Shown piece after piece: positions 35,015-43,644 of a DNA stretch of 62,686 nt; positions within the stretch are counted from its first letter, which is position 1; each line of letters starts with the position of its first letter. The DNA is taken from positions 1 through 62,686 of the forward strand of contig JALSII010000037.1 in NCBI GenBank assembly GCA_026981645.1, given 5' to 3'. The notes beneath the pieces are model-generated. The model made no database searches and was not told the origin of the DNA. It was given only the letters and a program-made list of their open reading frames with translations. Both the position numbers and the translations under genes were made by a program. Origin of the DNA: Hyphomicrobiales bacterium. Its GTDB lineage: Bacteria > Pseudomonadota > Alphaproteobacteria > Rhizobiales > Devosiaceae.

Positions 35015-38000
35015 CTACTCAATCCTGACCAGCAAGTCCTTGGCGTCCACCTGATCGCCGGGGGAAACCAGCACTTCGCCAATCACCCCGTCAATCTCGC
35101 AGTGGATTGCAGTTTCCATCTTCATGGCTTCAATGGAAAGCAGAACGTCACCGGCACTGACCCGCTGACCAACCTTGACAGCAACAGTTGAAACAACCCC
35201 CGGCATTGGCGCGCCAATTTGCTTGGGCTCATCCACTTTCACTTTTGCCCGGGCAATAACTTCCCCTGCGACGCTGCGGTCAGGCACAAACACCGAGCGC
35301 GGTTGACCGTTGAGCTCAAAAAACACCCTGACCATACCCTTGGCATTGGTCTCCGCCCGGCCCAGAAACCGCAACACCAGCGTAAAGCCCCTGGAAAGGT
35401 CAACCATCAGTTCGTCGCCATCACTGAGCCCGTAGAAATAGACCGGCGTCGGCAACACCGAGGTCGGCCCGTAAAGGTCCTGCGCCCGTATGAATTCGCT
35501 GAAAACTTTGGGATACATCAGATAGGAGGCAAGCTGGAAATCGTCGATTTCACGGTCCAGTTCCTTGGCGATTTCGCTTCGTTTCCCCTCAATGTCAGCG
35601 GGTTCAAGATATTTCCCGGGTCTTTCGGTAAGAGGCTTTTTCCCTTTAAGAACCTTTTTCTGCAATTCTTTGGGGAACCCGCCCGGGGGCTGACCCAGAT
35701 CCCCGGCAAAAAACCCGATAACCGAATCAGGAAACGCCACCTCACGGGTAGGGTCTTCCACATCGGCGCGGCAAAGTTCGGAGGAAACCATAGCCAGCGC
35801 CATGTCCCCCACCACCTTGGAGGAGGGAGTGACTTTTACAATATCGCCGAACATCTGGTTGACGTCGGCATAGGTCTGCGCCACCTCGTGCCAGCGGCTT
35901 TGCAGGCCAAGCGAGCGGGCCTGCTCCTTGAGGTTGGTAAACTGCCCGCCGGGCATTTCATGCAGATAAACCTCCGAAGCCCCCGAGCGCAAATCGCTTT
36001 CAAAAGCCCGGTATTGGGCGCGCACAGCCTCCCAGTAGAACGAAATTTCCCGGATGGTTTTAGCCTCAAATCCCGGGTCGCGGTCGGTGTCGGCAATCGC
36101 TGCCGCCAGCGCGCCAAAACAGGGCTGACTGGTGGTGCCTGAAAATGCATCCATCGCCGCATCCACCGCATCAACCCCTGCTTCCACCGCTGCCAGAACG
36201 CTGGCCGCCGCCGCCCCTGAAGTGTCGTGGGTATGGAAGTGGATGGGCAGGGAAATTTCCCGTTTCAGGGTTTCAATGAGCTTTTTTGCCGCCGCCGGCT
36301 TCAGGAGGCCTGCCATGTCTTTCAGGCCCAGAATATGTGCGCCCGCCGCCTCAAGCTCCTTGGCCAACCCCACATAATATTTCAGGTCGTACTTTGAGCG
36401 CTCAGGGTCGAGCATATCCCCGGTATAGCAGATGACACCCTCGCAAACCTTGCCCGACTCAATCACCGCATCCATGGAGACGCGCATGTTTTCAACCCAG
36501 TTCAGGCAGTCAAACACCCTGAAGATATCAACCCCGCCCTTGGCCGCCTGCTTGACGAAATAGCGCACGACATTATCCGGGTAATTGGTGTATCCCACCC
36601 CGTTGGAGCCGCGCAGCAGCATCTGGGTGAGAATATTGGGCGCACCCTCGCGCACCTTTGCCAGCCTCTCCCAGGGGTCCTCATTAAGAAACCGCATGGC
36701 CACGTCAAAGGTTGCTCCGCCCCAGCATTCCAGCGAAAACAGATTGGGCAGCCCTCTGGAATAGGCAGAAGCAATGCGCACAATATCGTGGGAGCGCATA
36801 CGGGTGGCCAACAACGACTGGTGAGCATCGCGCATGGTGGTGTCGGTGAACAGCACCCGTTTTTGTGCCTTCATCCACTTGGCCAGACCCGCCGGCCCTT
36901 CGCGCTCGAGTATCTGAGCTGAACCCTCGACAATAGAAAGCGGGGAGAACTCGGGCACTTCGGGCTTTGGCGCATCCTTTGGAGGACGTGCCCGACCTTT
37001 GACATCGGGATGCCCGTTTATGGAAACATCAGCGATATAGGTCAGCAGCTTTGTCGCCCGGTCCTGCCGCTTGGGCATGTCGAACAGTTCGGGCGTATTA
37101 TCGATAAAGCGGGTTGTATAGGTATTGTCGCGGAACTTTTCGTGCCCGATGATGTTTTCCAGAAACATCAGGTTGGTCGAAACTCCGCGAATTCGGAATT
37201 CGCGCAAGGCCCGGTCCATGCGCGCCGCCGCCTCCATGGGTGTTGGCGCCCAGCAGGTGACTTTTTCCAACAATGGGTCATAAAAGCGGGTAATCACCGC
37301 GCCTGAATAGGCAGTGCCCCCGTCCAGCCGCACCCCGAACCCGGTCGCCCCACGATAGGCGGTGATGCGTCCGTAATCGGGAATGAAATTCTGCTCGGGG
37401 TCCTCGGTGGTGATACGGCACTGAAGGGCATGTCCGTTCAGATGAATATCCTCCTGTGAGGGAACCCCGGACCCCGGCTCACCGATTGTCTCGCCGTCCA
37501 GCGCATGGATTTGCGCCTTGATGATGTCGATGCCGGTCACCTCTTCGGTTACCGTATGCTCCACCTGCACCCGCGGATTGACCTCGATGAAATAAAACTC
37601 GTCCGTATCCATATCCATCAGGAATTCAACGGTCCCCGCACAGCGATAATTCGCCGCCCGCCCGAGTCGAAGCGCCGCATCCGTCAGTTCTTTGCGCTGG
37701 ATATCGTTGAGATAGGGCGCGGGCGCACGCTCGACCACCTTCTGGTTGCGCCGCTGCACCGAGCAGTCGCGCTCAAACAGATGCACCAGATTTCCGTGAT
37801 TATCGCCCAGAAGCTGCACTTCCACATGCCGGGCCCGCTCCACCAGCTTTTCCAGATACATCTCATCCTTGCCGAACGCTGCCTTGGCCTCGCGTTTTGC
37901 TTCATCCAGTTCGGCCCTGAGGTCATCCTCGTTTTGGATACGCCGCATGCCGCGCCCACCCCCGCCCCACGAAGCCTTGAGCATCAGCGGATAACCGATT

Positions 38001-38455
38001 TTTTTCGCCATTGCAGCGGCGGCGTCCAGATCGTCCGGCAAGGGCTCGGTCGCAGGCACCACGGGAACGTCATTGGCAATGGCCATCTCGCGCGCCGCAA
38101 CCTTGTTGCCCAGAGAACGCATGGTTTCGGCCCTGGGGCCAATGAAAATCAGCCCCGCTTCTTCGCATGCGTCAACAAATTCAGGGCTTTCCGACAACAG
38201 GCCATAACCGGGATGAATGGCATCGGCCCCCGACAGGCGGGCAATGCGGATATATTCTTCAATCTGGAGATAGGCTTCGACGGGCCCAAGCCCCTCGCCA
38301 ATCAGATAGGCCTCATCGGCCTTGAACCGGTGCAGCGCCAGCTTGTCTTCCAGAGCAAAAACCGCAACGGTCTTCAGGCCCAACTCGTTGGCGGCGCGGA
38401 AAACCCGAATGGCGATTTCACTTCTGTTGGCAACAAGAATTTTTTTTATCGGCAT
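35015..38455 (-). CDS. pyc: Pyruvate carboxylase
   Basis: A 1146-residue biotin enzyme that makes oxaloacetate from pyruvate and bicarbonate. In order: biotin carboxylase domain (about 1-460, start KKILVANRSEIAIRV), carboxyltransferase domain (about 530-810, TTMRDAHQSLLATRMR with metal ligands), the PYC/OADA domain, and the C-terminal biotinyl domain with the biotin lysine in EAMKMET. The length is that of a single-chain PYC. It replenishes the citric acid cycle together with fumC. Located downstream of the sulfurtransferase-like gene on the same strand, 56 bases after it. Confidence 0.97.
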   Translation of the reverse strand: MPIKKILVANRSEIAIRVFRAANELGLKTVAVFALEDKLALHRFKADEAYLIGEGLGPVEAYLQIEEYIRIARLSGADAIHPGYGLLSESPEFVDACEEAGLIFIGPRAETMRSLGNKVAAREMAIANDVPVVPATEPLPDDLDAAAAMAKKIGYPLMLKASWGGGGRGMRRIQNEDDLRAELDEAKREAKAAFGKDEMYLEKLVERARHVEVQLLGDNHGNLVHLFERDCSVQRRNQKVVERAPAPYLNDIQRKELTDAALRLGRAANYRCAGTVEFLMDMDTDEFYFIEVNPRVQVEHTVTEEVTGIDIIKAQIHALDGETIGEPGSGVPSQEDIHLNGHALQCRITTEDPEQNFIPDYGRITAYRGATGFGVRLDGGTAYSGAVITRFYDPLLEKVTCWAPTPMEAAARMDRALREFRIRGVSTNLMFLENIIGHEKFRDNTYTTRFIDNTPELFDMPKRQDRATKLLTYIADVSINGHPDVKGRARPPKDAPKPEVPEFSPLSIVEGSAQILEREGPAGLAKWMKAQKRVLFTDTTMRDAHQSLLATRMRSHDIVRIASAYSRGLPNLFSLECWGGATFDVAMRFLNEDPWERLAKVREGAPNILTQMLLRGSNGVGYTNYPDNVVRYFVKQAAKGGVDIFRVFDCLNWVENMRVSMDAVIESGKVCEGVICYTGDMLDPERSKYDLKYYVGLAKELEAAGAHILGLKDMAGLLKPAAAKKLIETLKREISLPIHFHTHDTSGAAAASVLAAVEAGVDAVDAAMDAFSGTTSQPCFGALAAAIADTDRDPGFEAKTIREISFYWEAVRAQYRAFESDLRSGASEVYLHEMPGGQFTNLKEQARSLGLQSRWHEVAQTYADVNQMFGDIVKVTPSSKVVGDMALAMVSSELCRADVEDPTREVAFPDSVIGFFAGDLGQPPGGFPKELQKKVLKGKKPLTERPGKYLEPADIEGKRSEIAKELDREIDDFQLASYLMYPKVFSEFIRAQDLYGPTSVLPTPVYFYGLSDGDELMVDLSRGFTLVLRFLGRAETNAKGMVRVFFELNGQPRSVFVPDRSVAGEVIARAKVKVDEPKQIGAPMPGVVSTVAVKVGQRVSAGDVLLSIEAMKMETAIHCEIDGVIGEVLVSPGDQVDAKDLLVRIE

Positions 38456-38511
38456 GGCACCATCAACTCACGTTATTTGCTTTTTGTGTACGCATTTGAC
38501 GGCAGGCAAGT

Positions 38512-38928
38512 TCAGCCTCCGCCCAGTTGGCCGGCCAAATGGGAGATGTTGTAACCCGCTTCAGCGGCCGCTTTTATCAATTTATCTGCCGGTTGTTTGC
38601 CCGCCTGTGAAATCGCCCACAGGTTGGCGCAGCGCGTTCCTGTGCGACAATAAAAGAAAACCGGCCCCTTTGCAGTGTCGAGCACCTCTTGTGTCTGCCG
38701 GACCATTTCAGGATCAAACGGAGGCGCGGTTACGGGAATGAAATAAAATTCCAACCCCAACCGCCTGGCTTCCGCTTCAATAATGGCACTGTCGGTCTGG
38801 TCGTCCTCTTCCCCATCGGGCCGGTTATTGACGATGGCGACAAATCCAGCGGCTTTGATGGCGGCCACATCATCAACACCTATCTGGGGGGAGACACACA
38901 AGCGCTCATCTATGCGTCTGATTTCCAA
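38512..38928 (-). CDS. TIGR01244-type phosphatase/sulfurtransferase-like protein (DUF442)
   Basis: A 138-residue domain of the dual-specificity-phosphatase-like DUF442 family found alone or fused to beta-lactamase-like hydrolases. The Cys-X5-Arg loop is FYCRTGTRCANLW (about residues 96-108). Members near Blh in sulfide metabolism act on persulfides, but this copy stands by pyruvate carboxylase and its substrate is unknown. TTG 38928 is chosen because AAGGAGAG lies six bases in front; the longer frame from 38970 adds a proline-rich tail. Confidence 0.8.
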   Translation of the reverse strand: MEIRRIDERLCVSPQIGVDDVAAIKAAGFVAIVNNRPDGEEDDQTDSAIIEAEARRLGLEFYFIPVTAPPFDPEMVRQTQEVLDTAKGPVFFYCRTGTRCANLWAISQAGKQPADKLIKAAAEAGYNISHLAGQLGGG

Positions 38929-39062
38929 GGGAACTCTCCTTGCGTGAGGTGGCAGGATTTCACGTGGCATCTATTGCCATGCACCCGGCTATTGCGCAAC
39001 ACGATTCTTGGCGCCTGCCGGAAACCGAAGCGAGCAAACTCCCGCATTGTGGGAAAAACTGT

Positions 39063-40094
39063 TCAGTCCAACAGCTTGTGATGGGCCCCCAGCGCCCCAA
39101 TCACCTGCTTTGCTGAAACAGAACCGACCCGCTTACCCTTATCATTGACAACCCCGATCCAGTCATGGCGCGCAAACAGTGGCAAAACATCCTCGCAGGA
39201 CGAGTTTTCCTGAACCTCGGCCTGACACGGCGCAAGCTGGTTCCTGTCCATAATCGCACCCACCCGGATAACCCGCGCCCGGTTCACATCACGCACAAAG
39301 TCGCTGACATAGGAATCCGCGGGATTGAAGATAATGTCCTCCGGCGTGCCTGTTTGCACCAGTTCACCATCATTCAGAACCGCAATACGGTCGCCAATTT
39401 TGATCGCCTCGTTAAAATCATGGGTAATGAAAAAAATTGTTTTGTGCAGCTTGTTCTGCAAATCGAGCAATTGTTCCTGCATGCCCGAACGTATGAGCGG
39501 ATCAAGGGCGGAAAAAGCCTCGTCCATCAGCAATATGCCGGTATCCATGGCCAGCGCCCGCGCCAGACCGACCCGTTGTTGCTGCCCCCCGGACAGTTCG
39601 TGGGGACGGGATTTTTCATATCCCCCAAGCCCCACCGTTTCAATCCAGCGCGCTGCGGTTTCAAGGCGCTCCCCTTTTTCAGCCCCCCGGACTTCCAGCC
39701 CATAGGCGACATTGTCGATAACGGTGCGGTGAGGCAGCAAACCAAAATTCTGAAACACCATAGCCACTTCAGAGCGCCGATAGGCCCGCAACTCATCAAG
39801 CGACATCTTGAGCACATCGTGCCCGTTGACGAGCACCTCCCCCGAGGTGGGATCAATCAGCCTGTTGACATGCCGGATCAGGGTCGATTTTCCTGACCCC
39901 GAAAGGCCCATCACCACAAAAATCTCGCCCCGCTCCACACTGAGAGAGACATCGTTCAAACCCACTACCTGCCCGGTTTTTTGCTGCACCTCCATCTTTG
40001 AGGCACCCGAATTGAGCATGGCCAGCGCCATATCCGACCTGTCCCCAAAGATTTTTGTGACCCGGCGCAGGTCCATAACAATATCTCCGCTCAT
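39063..40094 (-). CDS. Quaternary-amine ABC transporter ATPase (ProV-like)
   Basis: A 343-residue ATPase of the glycine betaine/choline importer type. Walker A GLSGSGKST is at about residues 66-74, signature LSGGQQQR and Walker B ILLMDEAFSALD follow, and the C-terminal 80 residues form a single CBS-like regulatory domain (VGSVSAKQV). The N-terminal segment before the ABC domain (MALAMLNSGASKMEVQQKTG) is the family's accessory helix. Its start overlaps the permease stop by ATGA. Operon order: binding protein, permease, ATPase. Confidence 0.92.
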   Translation of the reverse strand: MSGDIVMDLRRVTKIFGDRSDMALAMLNSGASKMEVQQKTGQVVGLNDVSLSVERGEIFVVMGLSGSGKSTLIRHVNRLIDPTSGEVLVNGHDVLKMSLDELRAYRRSEVAMVFQNFGLLPHRTVIDNVAYGLEVRGAEKGERLETAARWIETVGLGGYEKSRPHELSGGQQQRVGLARALAMDTGILLMDEAFSALDPLIRSGMQEQLLDLQNKLHKTIFFITHDFNEAIKIGDRIAVLNDGELVQTGTPEDIIFNPADSYVSDFVRDVNRARVIRVGAIMDRNQLAPCQAEVQENSSCEDVLPLFARHDWIGVVNDKGKRVGSVSAKQVIGALGAHHKLLD

Positions 40095-40963
40095 GAGCGT
40101 TCACCCGCAAGGCCGATGCGTTCCTGCAACCGCTGGCCAAAGGACTGGGTTATACGATCAAAAATGATGGCCAGCACCACAATGCCAAGGCCTGCAAACA
40201 GACCCCTGCTGACTTCAAGTCGCCCAATGCCCTGCAACACCTGATAACCAAGCCCTCCCGCCCCGATCATTGAAGCAATGACCACCATGGCAAGAGCCAT
40301 CATGGTTGCCTGATTGACCCCGGCAAGAATTGTGGGCAGCGCCAGGGGAATTTGTACACCAAACAGCTTTTGTCGCGGCGTAACACCAAACGCCTGCGCC
40401 GCCTCCATCACATCTGGCGGCACCAGCCGGATCCCCAGATCGGTAAGCCGGATCAGGGGCGGAGCCGCATAAATGATGGTGGCAATCAGAGCCGGAACCT
40501 TCCCGGGACCAAAAATCATCACCACTGGAATAAGATAGACAAAGCTGGGCAGTGTCTGCATCAGGTCCAGCACTGGCCTCAGCAGGCGGCGCAGCACAGC
40601 GGAGCGTGCCATGGCAACCCCCAGGGGAAGAGCGAAAACCATTGTGGTCAGGGTTGCTGAAATCATCAGCGCCATGGTCTTGATCGCATCCTCCCACAAC
40701 TCCATCAGTCCCAGCCCCAGCAGGGAAACAACAATGATGGCGGGCAGTACCCAGCGCCGCGTCGCTGCAAAAGCCGTACCTGCAAGCAGCAGGATTATCA
40801 GCCACCAGGGCAGGTCAAGCAAAAAGCGCTCGGTGGAGTTGAGCAGTACCCGAAGTGGATAGGCCCCAGCCTCAAATCCATCCCCCCAATGGCGTACCAT
40901 CCACTCCAGACCATCATCGACCATTCTGCGCAATGGCCGCGTATCTATGATTTCAGGAAACAT
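40091..40963 (-). CDS. Quaternary-amine ABC transporter permease (ProW-like)
   Basis: A 290-residue inner-membrane permease of the betaine/choline/proline type with about six helices. The EAA-like loop reads EAAQAFGVTPRQKLFGVQIPLA (shortened here to its conserved AFGVTP..LFGVQIP core). ATG 40963 is preferred to GTG 40975 because TGAGGGG stands five bases upstream. It overlaps the ATPase by 4 bases and follows a terminator that lies between it and the binding-protein gene. Confidence 0.9.
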   Translation of the reverse strand: MFPEIIDTRPLRRMVDDGLEWMVRHWGDGFEAGAYPLRVLLNSTERFLLDLPWWLIILLLAGTAFAATRRWVLPAIIVVSLLGLGLMELWEDAIKTMALMISATLTTMVFALPLGVAMARSAVLRRLLRPVLDLMQTLPSFVYLIPVVMIFGPGKVPALIATIIYAAPPLIRLTDLGIRLVPPDVMEAAQAFGVTPRQKLFGVQIPLALPTILAGVNQATMMALAMVVIASMIGAGGLGYQVLQGIGRLEVSRGLFAGLGIVVLAIIFDRITQSFGQRLQERIGLAGERS

Positions 40964-40977
40964 CTGGCCCCTCACCT

Positions 40978-41009
40978 AAAAAACGACCGGACGAAATTCT
41001 CGCCCGGTC
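40978..41009 (-). terminator. Attenuator-like terminator between binding protein and permease
   Basis: On the minus strand CGACCGG pairs with CCGGTCG (41009-41003 with 40989-40983) around a 13-base loop and is followed by TTTTT. It lies downstream of the binding-protein gene and before the permease gene. It should let the abundant periplasmic protein be made in excess over the membrane parts. Confidence 0.8.
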
Positions 41010-41036
41010 GCAATGATTGCTATTGTTGAAACGAAG

Positions 41037-42062
41037 TCAAAGACTGGCTTTGATCGCCTCGGCCACAGCCTCTGGCACCCAGGCCATCCAGATATCTTCA
41101 CGGGTTTTGAGGAAATTAATTGCAGTTTCCTCGGCACTGGCCTTGTTTTCGGCGCCCCAGTCCAGCATCTGGGAAATCTGCACATTGTTCAAAGAGACAT
41201 TGCCCAGATATTCGTTGACCACCGGTGCCTCCTCGGCAATCCAGGCGGCCGTGCCCACTACCACCGGCGGGGTCGCAAACGCGCTTTTCCCCTTGGGCTC
41301 GCACTCAGCATCCATGTTGCACTTCCACACTTCAGGGTCATAGGCGGGCATTTCCAGTTGTACCATGTCATACTTGCCCATCAGGCCGGTGGGACCCCAG
41401 TAATAAAACACGATCGGCTCTTTGCGCACAAACGCCCGGGCGATCGAAGCATCCAGATTGCCGCCCGAGCCAGGGGAGAACAGATTGTAGGTTTCTTCAA
41501 GGCCATAGGCTTCAAACAAAGCCGCATTGCCAATCTCGCACCCCCAACCCGGAGGACATGAATAAAAACGCCCCTTGCTCGGATCATCAGGGTCAGCGAA
41601 CAGCTCTGCATAGTCCACCAGGTCCTCAACACGCTTTAGGCCCGGATTTGCATCCGCCACATATTTGGGAATCCACCAGCCCTCAACCGCACCATCGGAT
41701 ATGGCAAGACCGGCAACAGCTACCGCGCCATTCGCCAAACCTTCATCCCATGCCTCCTGAATGGTCCCGGTCCAAAGTTCGGGCGCAATCGCGGGGGTTC
41801 CTTTGGCCAGCAGGGAAGCAGACGTTGGCACAGTATCACCGGCCACAATTTCAACATTGCACCCATAACCCTCTTTGAGAATGATTGCGTGGATCTGCGC
41901 CAGCGCCGCCGCTGAAGGCCAACTCATCTCGGCAATGTCGATAATCCTGTCAGTGCCGCATGGTGCGCCATGGCTTGCCGCCTGCGCCACTGTCGGCGCT
42001 GCCGCAACCAGCCCCAGTGCCAAACCAAGCGAAACAATTGTTTTTGAAAACTTCAAAACCAT
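41037..42062 (-). CDS. Quaternary-amine ABC transporter binding protein
   Basis: A 341-residue periplasmic solute-binding protein of the ProX/OpuAC type. Residues 1-28 are a Sec signal peptide ending in Ala-Gln-Ala. Aromatic residues that form the betaine cage are in EMSWPS, AVEGWWIPK and VFYYWGP; cysteine pairs (PCGT...GYGCNV and SCPPGWGC) probably form disulfides. ATG 42062 follows GAGG. It is transcribed first in the operon. Likely ligand: glycine betaine, choline or a related amine. Confidence 0.9.
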   Translation of the reverse strand: MVLKFSKTIVSLGLALGLVAAAPTVAQAASHGAPCGTDRIIDIAEMSWPSAAALAQIHAIILKEGYGCNVEIVAGDTVPTSASLLAKGTPAIAPELWTGTIQEAWDEGLANGAVAVAGLAISDGAVEGWWIPKYVADANPGLKRVEDLVDYAELFADPDDPSKGRFYSCPPGWGCEIGNAALFEAYGLEETYNLFSPGSGGNLDASIARAFVRKEPIVFYYWGPTGLMGKYDMVQLEMPAYDPEVWKCNMDAECEPKGKSAFATPPVVVGTAAWIAEEAPVVNEYLGNVSLNNVQISQMLDWGAENKASAEETAINFLKTREDIWMAWVPEAVAEAIKASL

Positions 42063-42358
42063 TTCGGTTCCTCTAAGCAAAATTGAAATAGTCTTGGAGG
42101 CTAGGCCGCCCTCTGCCATATGTCAAATCGAGAAGCTGCCCTTGAAAATCTTGCTGCAAGTAATTTTCAAAACCTGCTCTTGTTTTGAACAGGCGTTGCA
42201 AGAATATTATTGCCAACTTGTCGAATAAATATAAACTATACTTAAATTCTTCAAAAGAAGAACTAGAATACTGATCGACGAACACCAGAAATGTCTCTTC
42301 GTCTCTTGTATTTCTGTTCACAATAGTGCGAATATGGGCATTCGCGTACATGTGGCTA
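42063..42358. promoter_or_regulatory. AT-rich 296-base region with a long hairpin
   Basis: This gap between the two binding-protein genes is unusually AT-rich for the window. TTGAAAATCTTG (42142-42153) pairs with CAAG (42157-42160) and ATTTTCAA (42163-42170), forming a 12-pair stem with a two-base bulge and a three-base loop, about 80 bases in front of the 42062 start. It could be an operator, a leader hairpin, or a terminator of the preceding gene. A 92-residue open frame here (42073-42351) looks non-coding. Confidence 0.45.
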
Positions 42359-43408
42359 TCAAAGTTCCTCTACCCATTTGTGCCAGACCGTTTCACGCTC
42401 ACGCACAAATTGTGCTGCAACTTCCTCAAAACTTTTCCCGCTCTCAGCCTGCTCTGCCAGCAATCTGTTCATCTCATCAAAGGGCATGGTTGCCCGCTGC
42501 AGATAACGCATTACCGCCAGGGCCTCCGTGCTCATCCGATCCGAAACCGCAATGAAAACCGTCTCGGGCACAAAAGAGGAAGTCTCGGGATTGGAACAGT
42601 CCCGGTTCGCCAGACATGTAAACTTCTCCGCGTCATATGGACCCATATCGAGCGCCTTGAAGTCAAACTGCGCCAGCACGGAATTGGGTTGCCAGTAATA
42701 AAAAACCACCGGCTGCGCCCGCGAAACCGCCTGGGCAATCAGCGTATCCATCTCGAAACGATTGCCTGGCTCGACAATTTCAAACACCTCCGACAGACCG
42801 TACGCCTTAAGCAGATTGGCATTGACCACAGAGCAGGCCCAATCCGCCGGGCAGGAAATAAACTGCGGTCTGATCCCGGCCGCATTAAGCTTTGCTCCAT
42901 AGGCTGCCAACTGGTCAGCCCGGTTCAATTCCGGTTCGGCTTCAACAACATGGGCGGGAAGATACCAGCCCTCAAAATCTCCACCCGCAAAAGTTGGGGC
43001 AACCGAGCGCACTCGCCCCGCTTCCAGAGTCGAGTTCCAGATTGCCGCCACCCGAGTCACCCACATTTCAGGAACAATTGCGGGTTGGCCGGTCGTTGAC
43101 ATGGACGATATACTTGAAGCCAGGTCCCCTGGAACAACCTCCACCGCACACCCGAGCCGGTCACTCAATATCTGCGCATGAATATAGGCCAGCACAATGG
43201 AGGACGGCCACTGCATGGCGGCAATGGTAAGGGGCTGCGTGCCACACGGTCCGGTGAGTTGGACAATACTTCCCCCCTCCTGACCGGAGGACTGGGCCCT
43301 GACAGAGCCGCCCCAAAACGTAAGCAGCAGTAGCGCCACTGCCAGAACAAGGCCTGCTTTATATGCGCCGGCGCCTTTACCTGCCATACCCAAACTCTTG
43401 CACCTCAT
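42359..43408 (-). CDS. Second quaternary-amine binding protein, paralogue
   Basis: A 349-residue exported solute-binding protein, clearly paralogous to the one at 41037-42062: both have PCGT, M.WPS, GC.VE.V.GD, PAI.PE.W, the SCP..W.C cysteine pair and VFYYW.P. The N-terminal hydrophobic segment (about 16-35) ends in Val-Arg-Ala. ATG 43408 follows GAGGTGGAG. No own permease or ATPase lies beside it, so it probably feeds the same transporter with a different ligand or affinity. It lies upstream on the same strand, separated by 296 bases. Confidence 0.88.
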   Translation of the reverse strand: MRCKSLGMAGKGAGAYKAGLVLAVALLLLTFWGGSVRAQSSGQEGGSIVQLTGPCGTQPLTIAAMQWPSSIVLAYIHAQILSDRLGCAVEVVPGDLASSISSMSTTGQPAIVPEMWVTRVAAIWNSTLEAGRVRSVAPTFAGGDFEGWYLPAHVVEAEPELNRADQLAAYGAKLNAAGIRPQFISCPADWACSVVNANLLKAYGLSEVFEIVEPGNRFEMDTLIAQAVSRAQPVVFYYWQPNSVLAQFDFKALDMGPYDAEKFTCLANRDCSNPETSSFVPETVFIAVSDRMSTEALAVMRYLQRATMPFDEMNRLLAEQAESGKSFEEVAAQFVRERETVWHKWVEEL

Positions 43409-43644
43409 TTCTGCTCCACCTCGCCGCCATCCGGTTGGGCGCACATTTGCATCGCCGCTCTTGTTAAGCAACACAGCGTTCCTTTATTCAATTACTGGTG
43501 ACTCTGCCTACAAAAGTATGCAAATGTTCCTGACAGCGGGCCAGCTTACCGGCCCGGCTTAACAAAGTGTCGCCCGTTTGTCTGGTCTGGAGGCTAATTC
43601 AACCACACAATGGAGCGGCCCGAATGAACATTTGAGGGAAACCT
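43409..43644. promoter_or_regulatory. Divergent intergenic region before the two binding-protein genes
   Basis: This 236-base gap serves the leftward amine-binding-protein gene and the rightward amino-acid-binding-protein gene. The clearest element is CGGGCC (43537-43542) with GGCCCG (43551-43556) around an eight-base loop; no consensus promoter stands out to me. Confidence 0.3.

Noticed and set aside
35219..36142. 307-residue plus-strand frame antisense to pyruvate carboxylase
   Set aside because: Lies wholly within the firmly identified pyc gene on the other strand; long antisense frames are common in GC-rich genes. No motif seen.
37505..38554. 349-residue plus-strand frame antisense to the pyc biotin carboxylase part
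   Set aside because: Same reason: mirror of a coding frame with strong codon bias, with no motif or ribosome binding site.
42073..42351. 92-residue open frame on the minus strand between the two amine-binding-protein genes
   Set aside because: No signal, no recognised motif, AT-rich composition, no ribosome binding site of note, and it overlaps a perfect hairpin. Treated as intergenic.
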